NCBI RefSeq assembly: GCF_048264025.1 | Contig: NZ_JBLXDN010000013.1 | Span: forward strand, 1-64,000 | DNA from: Nitrincola sp048264025 | Lineage (GTDB): Bacteria; Pseudomonadota; Gammaproteobacteria; Pseudomonadales; Balneatricaceae | Length of the DNA: 64,000 nucleotides | Direction of reading: 5' to 3' | Shown: piece by piece, positions 26,203 to 35,269 of the stretch | Layout of the letters: every line of letters begins with the position of its first letter | Position numbering within the stretch: position 1 is the first letter of the stretch | Notes under the pieces: model-generated | Told to the model about the DNA's origin: nothing | Database searches by the model: none | Seen by the model: the letters and a program-made list of their open reading frames with translations, nothing else | Position numbers and translations under genes: made by a program

Positions 26203-26973
26203 TCAGTTCCAGACAAATTCCAGCTGCCCATCTGGCAGTTCGGTAAGTTGAGATCCACGTAACAGATCACGCTGTAAGGCAGACACGGCGCCTTCATAGT
26301 CAATACTGACGCGCAGTGTCCCGGCATTGAAACTCACCGGTATGACCGCTTGAGCACCCAGGCGTTCCGTAAACAGATCCATAACCTGTAGATAATCACC
26401 GGCCTGATTCAAGCGGTACACGGTTACCAGATAGCCGGGGGGCGTCATCTGGCCCGGCAGAGACAGTGGAGCCACGATAGCATTTGGATCGGCCGCAACG
26501 GATGGTGCCGATGTGCTTGACGCAGACAGACTCGCCAACAGTTCATCAACCTGTACCTGCCAGTCACCTTGCGTGGAAAGTAACTGACGTTCACCATCCT
26601 GCCAGACTACCCATTCGGTAAACGGCTCAGTCCCACCAGCATCAACACGCCCAACCACCACTGTATCTGCGGCATAACGCATTGAGGCGGACAGCACCGC
26701 TTCATCCGCCCCGCGCCATAAAGCATCGACACTCAGCGACTGCTGATCAGCCAGATCCATCAGCGGCGATAATACCGCCAAGGATGACGGTGCCGATGTA
26801 CGCAAGCCTCGGATCAGTGGATGGCTGGTTGTTGCAAAGTCGCGCACTCCAGCCTGCTCTTCAGCAAGCCAGACCAGCATGGACTCTGCCGCAATCCCCT
26901 TCAGAGGTAACAACAGCAACAATATGGCCAGGGTTTGCTTCCATTTTAACCTGCTTGATTTGTGCTTTGTCAT
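26203..26973 (-). CDS. DUF2066 family exported protein
   Basis: The 256-residue protein has a signal peptide (LAILLLLLPLKGIAAES). The body has the DUF2066 pattern (LVWLAEEQAG, LVIRGLRTSAP-like, VVVGRVDAGG..EWVVWQDG). It is found beside purM and hda in many Gammaproteobacteria. The function is unknown; a periplasmic location is inferred from the signal. Confidence 0.82.
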   Translation of the reverse strand: MTKHKSSRLKWKQTLAILLLLLPLKGIAAESMLVWLAEEQAGVRDFATTSHPLIRGLRTSAPSSLAVLSPLMDLADQQSLSVDALWRGADEAVLSASMRYAADTVVVGRVDAGGTEPFTEWVVWQDGERQLLSTQGDWQVQVDELLASLSASSTSAPSVAADPNAIVAPLSLPGQMTPPGYLVTVYRLNQAGDYLQVMDLFTERLGAQAVIPVSFNAGTLRVSIDYEGAVSALQRDLLRGSQLTELPDGQLEFVWN

Positions 26974-27123
26974 GGGTAATTGATTCCGAATGCTGATTTT
27001 TTAACCGATTTTTACAGAATTTGGTCTACAACTTTAACACACAATAGCCCAGTCACCATCAACCTGATAAACTTGCGAGCTGAATTTCTTCTTCTCATCC
27101 GTGATCTAAAGGTCGGATACACC

Positions 27124-28185
27124 ATGTCTACAGATTCTGTAAAAACATCACTCAGTTACAAAGATGCCGGGGTCGATATCGATGCCGGAAACGCGCTGGT
27201 CGAGCGCATTAAAGGTGTGGCCAAACGCACTGCTCGCCCGGAAGTATTGGGTGGACTGGGTGGATTTGGTGCCCTGTGTGAAATTCCCGAAGGTTACCGC
27301 AAGCCCGTACTGGTTTCCGGCACTGACGGTGTAGGAACCAAACTACGCCTGGCCATGGAGCTGAACAAACACGACACTATCGGTATCGATCTGGTGGCCA
27401 TGTGTGTAAACGATCTGGTGGTCGCAGGCGCTGAGCCGCTGCTGTTTCTGGATTACTACGCCACTGGCCACCTGAATGTGGATATGGCTGCCGATGTAGT
27501 TACTGGTATTGGTAAGGGTTGCGAACTCGCTGGTGCGGCGTTGGTTGGCGGCGAAACAGCTGAAATGCCGGGCATGTACGAAGGTGACGACTACGACCTC
27601 GCCGGTTTCTGCGTCGGTGTGGTGGAAAAAGATGAGATCATTGATGGCTCCCTTGTACAAGCCGGTGATGCACTGTTAGCGCTGGCGTCTTCTGGCCCGC
27701 ACTCCAACGGTTATTCACTGATTCGCAAGATTATCGAGTTCAGCCAGGCTGATCTACAACAGCCTATGGGTGATACCACGCTGGCGGCTGCTCTGATGGA
27801 GCCAACACGTATCTATGTGAAGCCGTTGCTGCAACTGATCAAAACCTTGCCAGTTCATGCGCTGTCACACATCACCGGTGGTGGTCTGCTGGAAAATATT
27901 CCACGCGTACTGCCCGCCGATGCCAAAGCAGTGCTGAATGCCGACAGCTGGGCGCTGCCGGCCGTATTCAACTGGTTACAACAGGCTGGCAATGTTGACC
28001 TGCAGGAGATGTACCGCACCTTCAATTGTGGCGTCGGCATGGTCATTGCGGTCGCACAAACGGATAAAGCCCGCGCACTTGAGCTGCTGAGCCAGTTGGG
28101 TGAAACAGCCTGGGAAATTGGTCATATCGAAACCGCCGCCGCAGGCGAAGCCCAGGTTGAAATGCGTTCCGGCAAAAGCGCATGA
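27124..28185 (+). CDS. purM: phosphoribosylformylglycinamidine cyclo-ligase PurM
   Basis: The 353-residue enzyme closes the imidazole ring of AIR in purine synthesis. Motifs: VLVSGTDGVGTKLRLA, NDLVVAGAEPLLFLDYYATG, VGGETAEMPGMY, HITGGGLLENIPRVLP. The start at ATG 27124 fits the family (MSTDSVKTSLSYKDAGVDIDAGN). In-frame sequence upstream is not conserved. purN follows with a four-base overlap. Confidence 0.96.
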   Translation: MSTDSVKTSLSYKDAGVDIDAGNALVERIKGVAKRTARPEVLGGLGGFGALCEIPEGYRKPVLVSGTDGVGTKLRLAMELNKHDTIGIDLVAMCVNDLVVAGAEPLLFLDYYATGHLNVDMAADVVTGIGKGCELAGAALVGGETAEMPGMYEGDDYDLAGFCVGVVEKDEIIDGSLVQAGDALLALASSGPHSNGYSLIRKIIEFSQADLQQPMGDTTLAAALMEPTRIYVKPLLQLIKTLPVHALSHITGGGLLENIPRVLPADAKAVLNADSWALPAVFNWLQQAGNVDLQEMYRTFNCGVGMVIAVAQTDKARALELLSQLGETAWEIGHIETAAAGEAQVEMRSGKSA

Positions 28186-28826
28186 GCAAACGTATCGTTG
28201 CGCTGATCTCTGGCAGCGGTTCGAATCTGCAGGCGATCATGGACCAATGTAACCAGGGCAACATCAATGGCAAGGTGGTTGGTGTTATCAGCAACCGCGA
28301 TGATGCCTTTGGCCTCAAACGCGCCGAAATGGCCGGTATTCCCGGCTATTTCATCAGCCATCGCGACTACACCAGCCGTGAAAGCTTTGATCAGGCGTTG
28401 ATGCGCCAGATCGATGCCTGCGAGCCTGATCTGGTGGTGTTGGCGGGCTTTATGCGTATTTTAAGTCCGGAGTTCGTGCGTCACTATGCCGGGCGACTGT
28501 TCAATATTCATCCGTCTTTGCTGCCACGCTACAAAGGACTTAACACTCACCAGCGGGTGCTCGAAGCTGGCGATCCTGAACACGGTTGCACAGTCCATTT
28601 TGTGACTGAGGAACTGGACGGCGGACCTCTGGTCATACAAGCCAGAACAGCTGTATTGACCAGTGATGATTCAGCTTCGCTTCAGGGTCGTATGCATACG
28701 CTGGAGCATCAGATCTATCCGCTGGCCGTCAGTTGGTTCTGTGCTGAGCGACTGAAGCTGACCGAAGAAGGAGTATTGCTTGATGATACCCTACTTCCGG
28801 CTTCGGGCTTTCAATTGGAGTCTTAA
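28182..28826 (+). CDS. purN: phosphoribosylglycinamide formyltransferase PurN
   Basis: The 214-residue enzyme transfers the formyl group from 10-formyl-THF to GAR. Motifs: VALISGSGSNLQAIMD, VLAGFMRILSPEFV, LFNIHPSLLPRYKGLNTHQRVLEAGD with the N-H-D catalytic set, and HFVTEELDGGPLVIQA. The ATGA overlap with purM couples their translation. Confidence 0.96.
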   Translation: MSKRIVALISGSGSNLQAIMDQCNQGNINGKVVGVISNRDDAFGLKRAEMAGIPGYFISHRDYTSRESFDQALMRQIDACEPDLVVLAGFMRILSPEFVRHYAGRLFNIHPSLLPRYKGLNTHQRVLEAGDPEHGCTVHFVTEELDGGPLVIQARTAVLTSDDSASLQGRMHTLEHQIYPLAVSWFCAERLKLTEEGVLLDDTLLPASGFQLES

Positions 28827-28840
28827 CGAGAGGATTGTGC

Positions 28841-29536
28841 ATGCTGCGCAAAGGTTGCATTACATTATTTATACTGTTGCTGAGCCTTCCGGTCTTAGCC
28901 AGTCCAGTTGAGCTGAAGCCCTACCGGGCGGTTTACAGCAATAAAGTAGATGCAACTATTTCCGTCAATGGTGAAGCCATTCGTGAGCTTAAACAGCTGG
29001 ATGATGGCACCTGGGAACTCTCCGTTGAAGCCTCTGCAATGATGGCCAATATTCACGAGTCTACGCACGTAACCCAACGGGACAACCAACTGCTTCCACT
29101 GCGCTATGACTATCATCGTCGCATTCTGACCCGAAATCGAACCGCCCAGTTACGTTTTGACTGGGAGGCCGGCCATGTCACCACCGATATAGATGACAAA
29201 CCCTGGCGCATGGCGATAGAGCCGGGCATACACGATAAGCTGAGCTACCAGTTGCAGATGCCAGCCGATATTGCGGCTGGCAAAACATCACTCAGCTATC
29301 AGGTAGCCGATGGTGGACGCCTGCAAACCTACCTTTTTAAAGTTACCGGGGAAGACCTGGTCGACACCCCTGCCGGTCAGTTCAATGCATTTCGAGTGGA
29401 ACGTGACAGAGGTGAAGACTCCGAACGGGAAACCCTGATCTGGTTTGCACCCGAACTTGACTACCTAATAGTTCGCCTGGAACAGGTTGAACCCAATGGT
29501 AATCGCTTTACCCTACTACTCAAACAAGCCCAGTAA
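28841..29536 (+). CDS. DUF3108 exported protein
   Basis: The 231-residue protein has a signal peptide (LFILLLSLPVLAS) and the DUF3108 beta-rich pattern (KPYRAVYSNKVDATISVNGEAIREL..., FKVTGEDLVDTPAGQFNAFRVERD). It commonly lies downstream of purMN. The function is unknown. ATG 28841 has GAGAGGA upstream. Confidence 0.8.
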   Translation: MLRKGCITLFILLLSLPVLASPVELKPYRAVYSNKVDATISVNGEAIRELKQLDDGTWELSVEASAMMANIHESTHVTQRDNQLLPLRYDYHRRILTRNRTAQLRFDWEAGHVTTDIDDKPWRMAIEPGIHDKLSYQLQMPADIAAGKTSLSYQVADGGRLQTYLFKVTGEDLVDTPAGQFNAFRVERDRGEDSERETLIWFAPELDYLIVRLEQVEPNGNRFTLLLKQAQ

Positions 29537-29537
29537 T

Positions 29538-29816
29538 ATGACCAACGTTACCCTGCAAGCCGATACGGCTTATGAGAAATTAATACGCCTTGAAGCCAGC
29601 GCAGAAACCAGCAGTGACGAGCTGTTCTGCTGTGCTTACCTGCTGGGCCATTTAAGCCTGATCAGTGGTCAGGAATTAATGGACAGTGCGAGTCTCGACC
29701 AGTTGATGCATACCAGCCTGCAACAGGCGTTTACCATTGACCGACTCTCGGATCAGGACAAAACGGCCATAGTGGCACTCTGGGACAATGTGTCTTTATC
29801 AGCTGATCGGGATTAA
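29538..29816 (+). CDS. yfcL: YfcL family protein
   Basis: The 92-residue helical protein has the YfcL pattern SSDELFCCAYLLGHLSLISGQ and a C-terminal LSDQDKTAIVALWDNV. Length equals E. coli YfcL. The start lies directly behind the DUF3108 stop. The function is unknown. Confidence 0.8.
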   Translation: MTNVTLQADTAYEKLIRLEASAETSSDELFCCAYLLGHLSLISGQELMDSASLDQLMHTSLQQAFTIDRLSDQDKTAIVALWDNVSLSADRD

Positions 29817-29883
29817 TTCCAGGCCGCACTTTCAACTTATCTTCATCCGCACTAGACTTAACTAAAAAGAATAAGGAGTGCAT

Positions 29884-30255
29884 ATGACCAAAGTACTGGT
29901 AGTGGATGATGAGCCAAACATCCTGTTATCACTCGAATTTCTGATGGAGCAAGCGGGCTTCACTGTATCAACGGCTGAAGATGGTGAGGCCGCGCTGGAG
30001 CAGATCAGCCAGATCGAGCCTGACTTGGTATTGCTGGATATCAGCTTACCCGGCATCAGCGGCTTTGACGTCCTTGAGCAGTTACGCAAAGACAGTCGTT
30101 TCACCCGGCTACCGGTGATTATGCTGACAGCCCACGGGCGAGAGGTTGAGCGTGAAAAAGGCATGGCGCTGGGTGCCGATGACTATATCACCAAACCCTT
30201 CTCCACCCAGGCACTCGTACAAAAAGTTAGGACACTGCTTCAGGAAGCGGGCTAA
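29884..30255 (+). CDS. CheY-like single-domain response regulator
   Basis: The 123-residue protein is a bare receiver domain: VVDDEPN acidic pocket, phosphorylated D52 (LLDISLPG), T in IMLTAHG and K in YITKPF. It has no output domain. AAGGAG sits five bases before ATG 29884. It is the first gene of the cassette receiver, kinase-like exonuclease, small membrane protein and SSS-sensor kinase, and the kinase downstream is the likely phosphodonor. Confidence 0.88.
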   Translation: MTKVLVVDDEPNILLSLEFLMEQAGFTVSTAEDGEAALEQISQIEPDLVLLDISLPGISGFDVLEQLRKDSRFTRLPVIMLTAHGREVEREKGMALGADDYITKPFSTQALVQKVRTLLQEAG

Positions 30256-30259
30256 GCCT

Positions 30260-32296
30260 ATGCCAAAACGTCAGTTTCTGCTGGGTATCTGGATGCTGGC
30301 AACAGGTTTGGTTACCTTCGCGGCCATAATCTTCGGAGCTCTGCTAGATAGCCAGTTCACAACCGATCTGTCTAGCCGCGTACTGCTGTGGGTCGCGGTA
30401 CTCGTCGCACCCGTAGCGATGCTGCTGATCGGCCTTTGGTTGGAGCGTAAGCTTTTCTCACCCTTGCGACATCTTCAGATTCAATTTGCCCGGCTTGCGG
30501 CCAATCCAGATGCTAAAGACGATTTCAACCCGGAAGGCTGGCTCAGCAGCTTAACCAATGACTTTTCCCGTTTGCGTGAAGGCTGGCGTAGTGACCGAGA
30601 GTTGCTCAGTTCGGCCCGCGAGGAAGGTGCGCGCGATGCAGCGCGCATTCGTCATGAATTAGAAGCCGTTCTGGCCGTACTGGAGACCCCGTTGCTGCTG
30701 TGTGATAAACACCAGCGTGTACTTATGCTGAATCCTGCAGCTAAAGATTTTTTTAGCGATCACCCGGCACTAGGCCTTGGGCGTCATCTACAGCAACTAC
30801 TACCCTTACCCAACCTCACCGAGGCACTGAAAAAACTGCCTACCGACGGCAGCCCTCGACAACTCTTGTTACACCATGAGGAGCGCTGGCTGCGCTGTGA
30901 TCTGCGCCGCGTTCGTGCTAACCAGGGTGAAGCCTTACTGACACTGACTGACAGTACTGATACACATGAAAGTCATCTGCGCTGGCGGCAGCCGTTGGCC
31001 CAGTTGCTCCCGGAACTTCGCGGACATACAGCCAGCCTGACCACCACTGCGGAAGCGCTGAGCGGATCCGCAACTGACAGTGATATTCGCCCTCGGCTAG
31101 AAACGGCCATGCATGAAGAAAGCCGTATACTCGGTGACCTGATCGATCAGTTGTCACGTGTTCTCGAATCGCTGCAACTGGATCAAACCTGCTTGTCTGA
31201 CACCTGGTCGGTTGACTTAACCAGCGCGATGACAGACCTTTGGGACGACAAATCCATCACCATCACTCCCATCGGCATTCCTGCCTGGTTTCGTGCCGAT
31301 AGTCCTACTCTGCTAGCTATGCTGGAAGTACTGCTAACCAAGCTAAGCATGACCACCGACAAGCACGCCTTTGATGTGGAGTTTTGTCTTGGTAATAAGC
31401 GCGTCTACCTTGATCTCGTCTGGGAAGGCCAGCCTGTCACGCAGAAAACCCTGGAATCCTGGCGCTCCCTGCCACTTTCTGAGCAGCCCTTGGCTCCGCG
31501 AATCAGCGATGTACTCAGTCAGCATAACTCTGACTGGTGGTGCTTACCGGACCATGATCGCGAACATGCGCGCCTGCGCATCCCCTTACCAGCGACTGAC
31601 CGTTACGCCGAACCCGATCGCAAAACCGAACCCAGACCGGAGTTTCATGATTTCAGTATTGCTGAGCTGCCGCCGCCTGACAGCGAGCTGGGCAACTGCC
31701 TATTAAAGCAACTGGAAATGGCCGTATTTGATACCGAAACCACCGGTCTTAAACTGCGCGAGGGTGATACGGTCGTCAGCATTGGTGCTTGTCGCATTAT
31801 CAATGGTCGTTTGCGCGCCAACGAACAGTTTGATCAACGAGTCAATCCGGGCAGACCGATTCCAGTTGAAAGCACGCGTATACACGGGCTCAGTGATGCC
31901 GATGTGCAGGATGCCCCCCCCTTGGCCGTGGTATTACCTCGCTTCCGTAACTATGTCGGACAGGCGGTTCTGGTAGCTCATAATGCCGCTTTTGACCTGC
32001 TGGCTATTAATCTACCGGGTCTGGAAGCTGGCATTCACTTTGATATGCCGGTATTGGATACACTGCTGTTATCTCGGGTCATTGACCCGGATCTGGAAGA
32101 ACATGGTCTGGATGCGCTTTCGGAGCGATTTCAGATCACCTTTCCGGCAGGCACCCGCCACACCGCCCTGGGTGATGCACGCGTCACCGCTGAGTTAATG
32201 CTCAACCTGATCCCACGCCTGGAAGCACGTGGCATTCATACGCTGCAACAGGCCCTGGCACTCCAGGCCACCGCTGAAACGGTCAGGGTAGGCTAG
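30260..32296 (+). CDS. membrane protein: degenerate kinase scaffold plus DEDDh exonuclease
   Basis: From ATG 30260 (four bases after the receiver gene) the protein has 678 residues. Two membrane helices (7-28, 40-62) precede a HAMP-like linker, a PAS-like fold (135-235) and a helix pair like a kinase dimerisation domain. There the phospho-acceptor His is replaced: PELRGHTASLTTTAEAL aligns with HELRTPLTSIRAFAEIL, giving P251. Residues 320-455 occupy the ATPase position but show no N or G boxes. Residues 487-665 are a complete DnaQ/DEDDh 3'-5' exonuclease: D491-x-E493 (FDTETTGL), VLVAHNAAFD, and H-x4-D in RHTALGDAR. So a sensor-like anchor is joined to a nuclease. Substrate is unknown. Confidence 0.85.
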   Translation: MPKRQFLLGIWMLATGLVTFAAIIFGALLDSQFTTDLSSRVLLWVAVLVAPVAMLLIGLWLERKLFSPLRHLQIQFARLAANPDAKDDFNPEGWLSSLTNDFSRLREGWRSDRELLSSAREEGARDAARIRHELEAVLAVLETPLLLCDKHQRVLMLNPAAKDFFSDHPALGLGRHLQQLLPLPNLTEALKKLPTDGSPRQLLLHHEERWLRCDLRRVRANQGEALLTLTDSTDTHESHLRWRQPLAQLLPELRGHTASLTTTAEALSGSATDSDIRPRLETAMHEESRILGDLIDQLSRVLESLQLDQTCLSDTWSVDLTSAMTDLWDDKSITITPIGIPAWFRADSPTLLAMLEVLLTKLSMTTDKHAFDVEFCLGNKRVYLDLVWEGQPVTQKTLESWRSLPLSEQPLAPRISDVLSQHNSDWWCLPDHDREHARLRIPLPATDRYAEPDRKTEPRPEFHDFSIAELPPPDSELGNCLLKQLEMAVFDTETTGLKLREGDTVVSIGACRIINGRLRANEQFDQRVNPGRPIPVESTRIHGLSDADVQDAPPLAVVLPRFRNYVGQAVLVAHNAAFDLLAINLPGLEAGIHFDMPVLDTLLLSRVIDPDLEEHGLDALSERFQITFPAGTRHTALGDARVTAELMLNLIPRLEARGIHTLQQALALQATAETVRVG

Positions 32297-32298
32297 CG

Positions 32299-32496
32299 AT
32301 GAACAGCAAATCACTCATCAGCCGATTGGCGTCGCTCACGTTGTTGGGAGTGTTGTTTTTTACCCCACCGCTGCTGCTGCTATTTGATACACCTGCCAGT
32401 AACGGCTTGTCGTGGCTTCCGGTCTGGCTGTTCAGTGGCTGGCTGGTACTGATTATGCTAACCGCCTGGGTAATGGAACGCAGTGATGAAGAATGA
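32299..32496 (+). CDS. small two-helix membrane protein
   Basis: The 65-residue protein has membrane helices at about 10-29 and 40-59, with a charged end (MERSDEE). It sits two bases after the exonuclease gene and overlaps the kinase gene by eleven bases. Similar small proteins precede SSS-type sensor kinases and sodium symporters. The family is not firmly recognised. Confidence 0.7.
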   Translation: MNSKSLISRLASLTLLGVLFFTPPLLLLFDTPASNGLSWLPVWLFSGWLVLIMLTAWVMERSDEE

Positions 32497-35242
32497 AGCC
32501 ATCGTTCTACTGGTTGCTTTCAGTTACCTGGCACTGCTATTTCTGATCGCTGCATGGGGTGACAGACGCGCCGAGCAGGGACGTTCACTGATAGGTTCTC
32601 CGACAGTCTATGCCTTATCGATTGCCGTGTACTGTACTGCTTGGACGTTTTACGGCAGCGTTGGTCGCGCAGCCGAAGCCGGTCCCAGCTTCCTGCTGAT
32701 CTACCTTGGACCTACACTGGCAATGCTGGCTGGCTGGATGCTGATTCGCAAAATGGTGAGGATTGCCAGAGCGCAACGCCTGACCTCTATTGCTGATTTC
32801 ATCAGTGCGCGTTTTGGCAAGAGCGAAACCATCGGCGCCCTGGTCGCAGGTATCGCGGTGATCGGCATCATCCCCTATATCGCCCTGCAGTTGAAAGCGA
32901 TCACTATCAGCTTTGATGTTCTGACCGGCTACCCGGCTATAGGGCGGCAACGCGGTGCTGATATCTCGTTTCTACTGGATCAGTCATTCTGGATTTCCAT
33001 CGTACTGGCGATCTTTATCATTCTATTCGGTACCCGCCAACTGGATGCCAGTGAGCGCCATGAAGGGATGGTCACGGCGATTGCTTTTGAATCCCTGGTG
33101 AAGCTACTGGCCTTTACAGCCGTCGGTATCTTTGTCGTTTTTGTACTTTATTCCGGACCCACTGATCTATTCACCCAAGCAGCTAATCATCCGGATATAG
33201 CCAACACCCTACTGGGTCTTGCCAGTGTGCCCGGAGGCGCTGCTGGCTGGGTAGGCTTGCTGTTACTGGCTACGCTCGCCTTTCTCACCCTGCCACGACA
33301 ATTTCAGGTGCTGGTGGTAGAAAATGTCGATGAACGGCATATCAAACGAGCCGCCTGGGTTTTTCCACTTTACCTGCTGGCCATTAATCTGTTTGTTATT
33401 CCGGTGGCTTTGGCGGGCCTGATGCTCGGCGATGCCGCGGGCGCACCGGACAGTTTTGTACTTACCCTCCCGCTGTCTGCCGGGCTGAGTTACTTACCTT
33501 TATTAGTTTTTATTGGCGGCCTTTCCGCCGCCACAAGCATGGTGATTGTGGAAACCATCGCACTCTCTACCATGGTCAGTAACCAGTTGGTGATGCCGAT
33601 ATTGCTGCGCTGGAGACGCCTGCATCTGGATCAGAGCAGCGACCTCAGCGGCTGGTTATTGGGCATTCGTCGTATTGCCATCATTCTGATACTGCTACTG
33701 GGCTATCTGTATGTAGCCCTGATCGGCGATTCCTACTCGCTGGTAACGATCGGACTGGTTTCTTTTGCTGCGTCGGCCCAGTTTGCACCCGCCTTGTTAC
33801 TGGGACTTTTCTGGCGCGGCGCGACCCGAGCCGGAGCAGCGGCAGGCCTGATCGGCGGCTTTGCTGTTTGGTGCCATACGCTGCTGATTCCCGGCTTTGC
33901 TCAATCTGGCTGGCTATCCGTGTCTTTGCTCACAGATGGGCCCTGGGGTATTGAGTGGTTGCGTCCCTACCAGCTCTTTGGTCTGACAGGGTTGGATATT
34001 CATACCCATTCGCTGTTCTGGAGTATGTTGGTCAATGTCGGGCTCATCCTGTTGATCTCTCAGTTCACCCGGCAATCCAGCCTGGAACAGACCCAGGCCG
34101 CTCTATTCACCCAGGCACTGAGTCAGGACAGTTTGCAAACCCACCTTTGGCAGGGCCACACCAGTCGCGGTGAACTGCGTCAATTGGTTTATCGCTACCT
34201 GGGCCCAATCGCAACCGAACGCTTATTCAGCTCTTTCAGCGACACGGCTAATCCGCTCAATGACGATAACCCGGCCCCCCCCGACATGATCAGTCAGGCG
34301 GAAAAGCAGCTGGCTGGTGCGCTGGGCAGTTCATCCGCCCGGGTATTGATTAACTCAGTAGTCAAGGGTGAAGCCCTGGATCTGCAGGCCGTATTGAGCA
34401 TTCTGGATACGACCTCACAAACACTGGAATACAATCGTCGTCTGGAGCAAAAATCCACTGAACTGGCGCGGATTGGCAATGAACTGCGTGCCGCCAACGA
34501 CCGCTTGCGTGAGTTGGACAAGCTCAAGGATGAGTTTGTAGCCATGGTCAGTCATGAGTTACGCACTCCGCTGACGTCAATTCGTGCCTTTGCTGAAATT
34601 CTTAAAAACACCCCGGATTTGCCCGCAGAAAAACAGCAACACTTTCTGGATGTTATCGTACGCGAGAGTGAGCGCTTGTCTCGTCTGATTGAAGAAATTC
34701 TCGACCTTGCCAGACTCGAGTCCGGGCGCATGACCCTGAAGCCGCAAGCTGTTGACCTGGTCGCGGCATTACACCAGTCAGTAGAAGCTGTGACCCGGCT
34801 CTATGAAGAGCGCAATGTCACCCTGGAACTGCAAATTACGGCCGAAGCGGCCTGGGTCAGTGCTGATGTTGATCGCTTGCAACAGGTACTGATCAACCTG
34901 CTCGATAATGCGCGCAAGTTTGCTGCGGAAGATCAGGCCAGAGTCCGGGTGACACTAACTACAGATCAGAATAACTACCGTTTAAGCGTCGAAGACAATG
35001 GTGTAGGCATTCCCGAAAATCAGCGAGATCTGGTATTTGAGAAATTCCATCAGGTGGAACGCGGTAACACTGAACAACCCCGCGGCCGCCCTCGCGGCAC
35101 TGGACTTGGCCTACCAATCTGCCGAGGAATACTGACCCACCTCGGCGGCAAACTCTGGGTAGATGAACCACGCGCTTTAGGTGGTGCAGTTTTGGTGATA
35201 GAACTCCCCAAGTGCGTCCCGCCGGAAGACCCAGATAGCTAA
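32486..35242 (+). CDS. SSS-transporter sensor histidine kinase, CbrA/MxtR type
   Basis: The 918-residue protein has an N-terminal sodium-solute symporter domain with about 12-13 membrane helices (1-520; ARFGKSETIGALVAGIAVIG and GGLSAATSMVIVETIALSTM are SSS-like). It continues with a linker and a full kinase core: H691 in MVSHELRTPLTSI, N-box LQQVLINLLDNARKF, G1 VEDNGVGIP and G2 RGTGLGLPIC. Homologues (CbrA, MxtR) sense carbon or acetate-related cues. No PAS domain is evident. The likely partner is the CheY-like protein at the head of the cassette. Confidence 0.9.
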   Translation: MKNEAIVLLVAFSYLALLFLIAAWGDRRAEQGRSLIGSPTVYALSIAVYCTAWTFYGSVGRAAEAGPSFLLIYLGPTLAMLAGWMLIRKMVRIARAQRLTSIADFISARFGKSETIGALVAGIAVIGIIPYIALQLKAITISFDVLTGYPAIGRQRGADISFLLDQSFWISIVLAIFIILFGTRQLDASERHEGMVTAIAFESLVKLLAFTAVGIFVVFVLYSGPTDLFTQAANHPDIANTLLGLASVPGGAAGWVGLLLLATLAFLTLPRQFQVLVVENVDERHIKRAAWVFPLYLLAINLFVIPVALAGLMLGDAAGAPDSFVLTLPLSAGLSYLPLLVFIGGLSAATSMVIVETIALSTMVSNQLVMPILLRWRRLHLDQSSDLSGWLLGIRRIAIILILLLGYLYVALIGDSYSLVTIGLVSFAASAQFAPALLLGLFWRGATRAGAAAGLIGGFAVWCHTLLIPGFAQSGWLSVSLLTDGPWGIEWLRPYQLFGLTGLDIHTHSLFWSMLVNVGLILLISQFTRQSSLEQTQAALFTQALSQDSLQTHLWQGHTSRGELRQLVYRYLGPIATERLFSSFSDTANPLNDDNPAPPDMISQAEKQLAGALGSSSARVLINSVVKGEALDLQAVLSILDTTSQTLEYNRRLEQKSTELARIGNELRAANDRLRELDKLKDEFVAMVSHELRTPLTSIRAFAEILKNTPDLPAEKQQHFLDVIVRESERLSRLIEEILDLARLESGRMTLKPQAVDLVAALHQSVEAVTRLYEERNVTLELQITAEAAWVSADVDRLQQVLINLLDNARKFAAEDQARVRVTLTTDQNNYRLSVEDNGVGIPENQRDLVFEKFHQVERGNTEQPRGRPRGTGLGLPICRGILTHLGGKLWVDEPRALGGAVLVIELPKCVPPEDPDS

Positions 35243-35269
35243 GGGCACGATTTGGCTAATCTAGACCGC

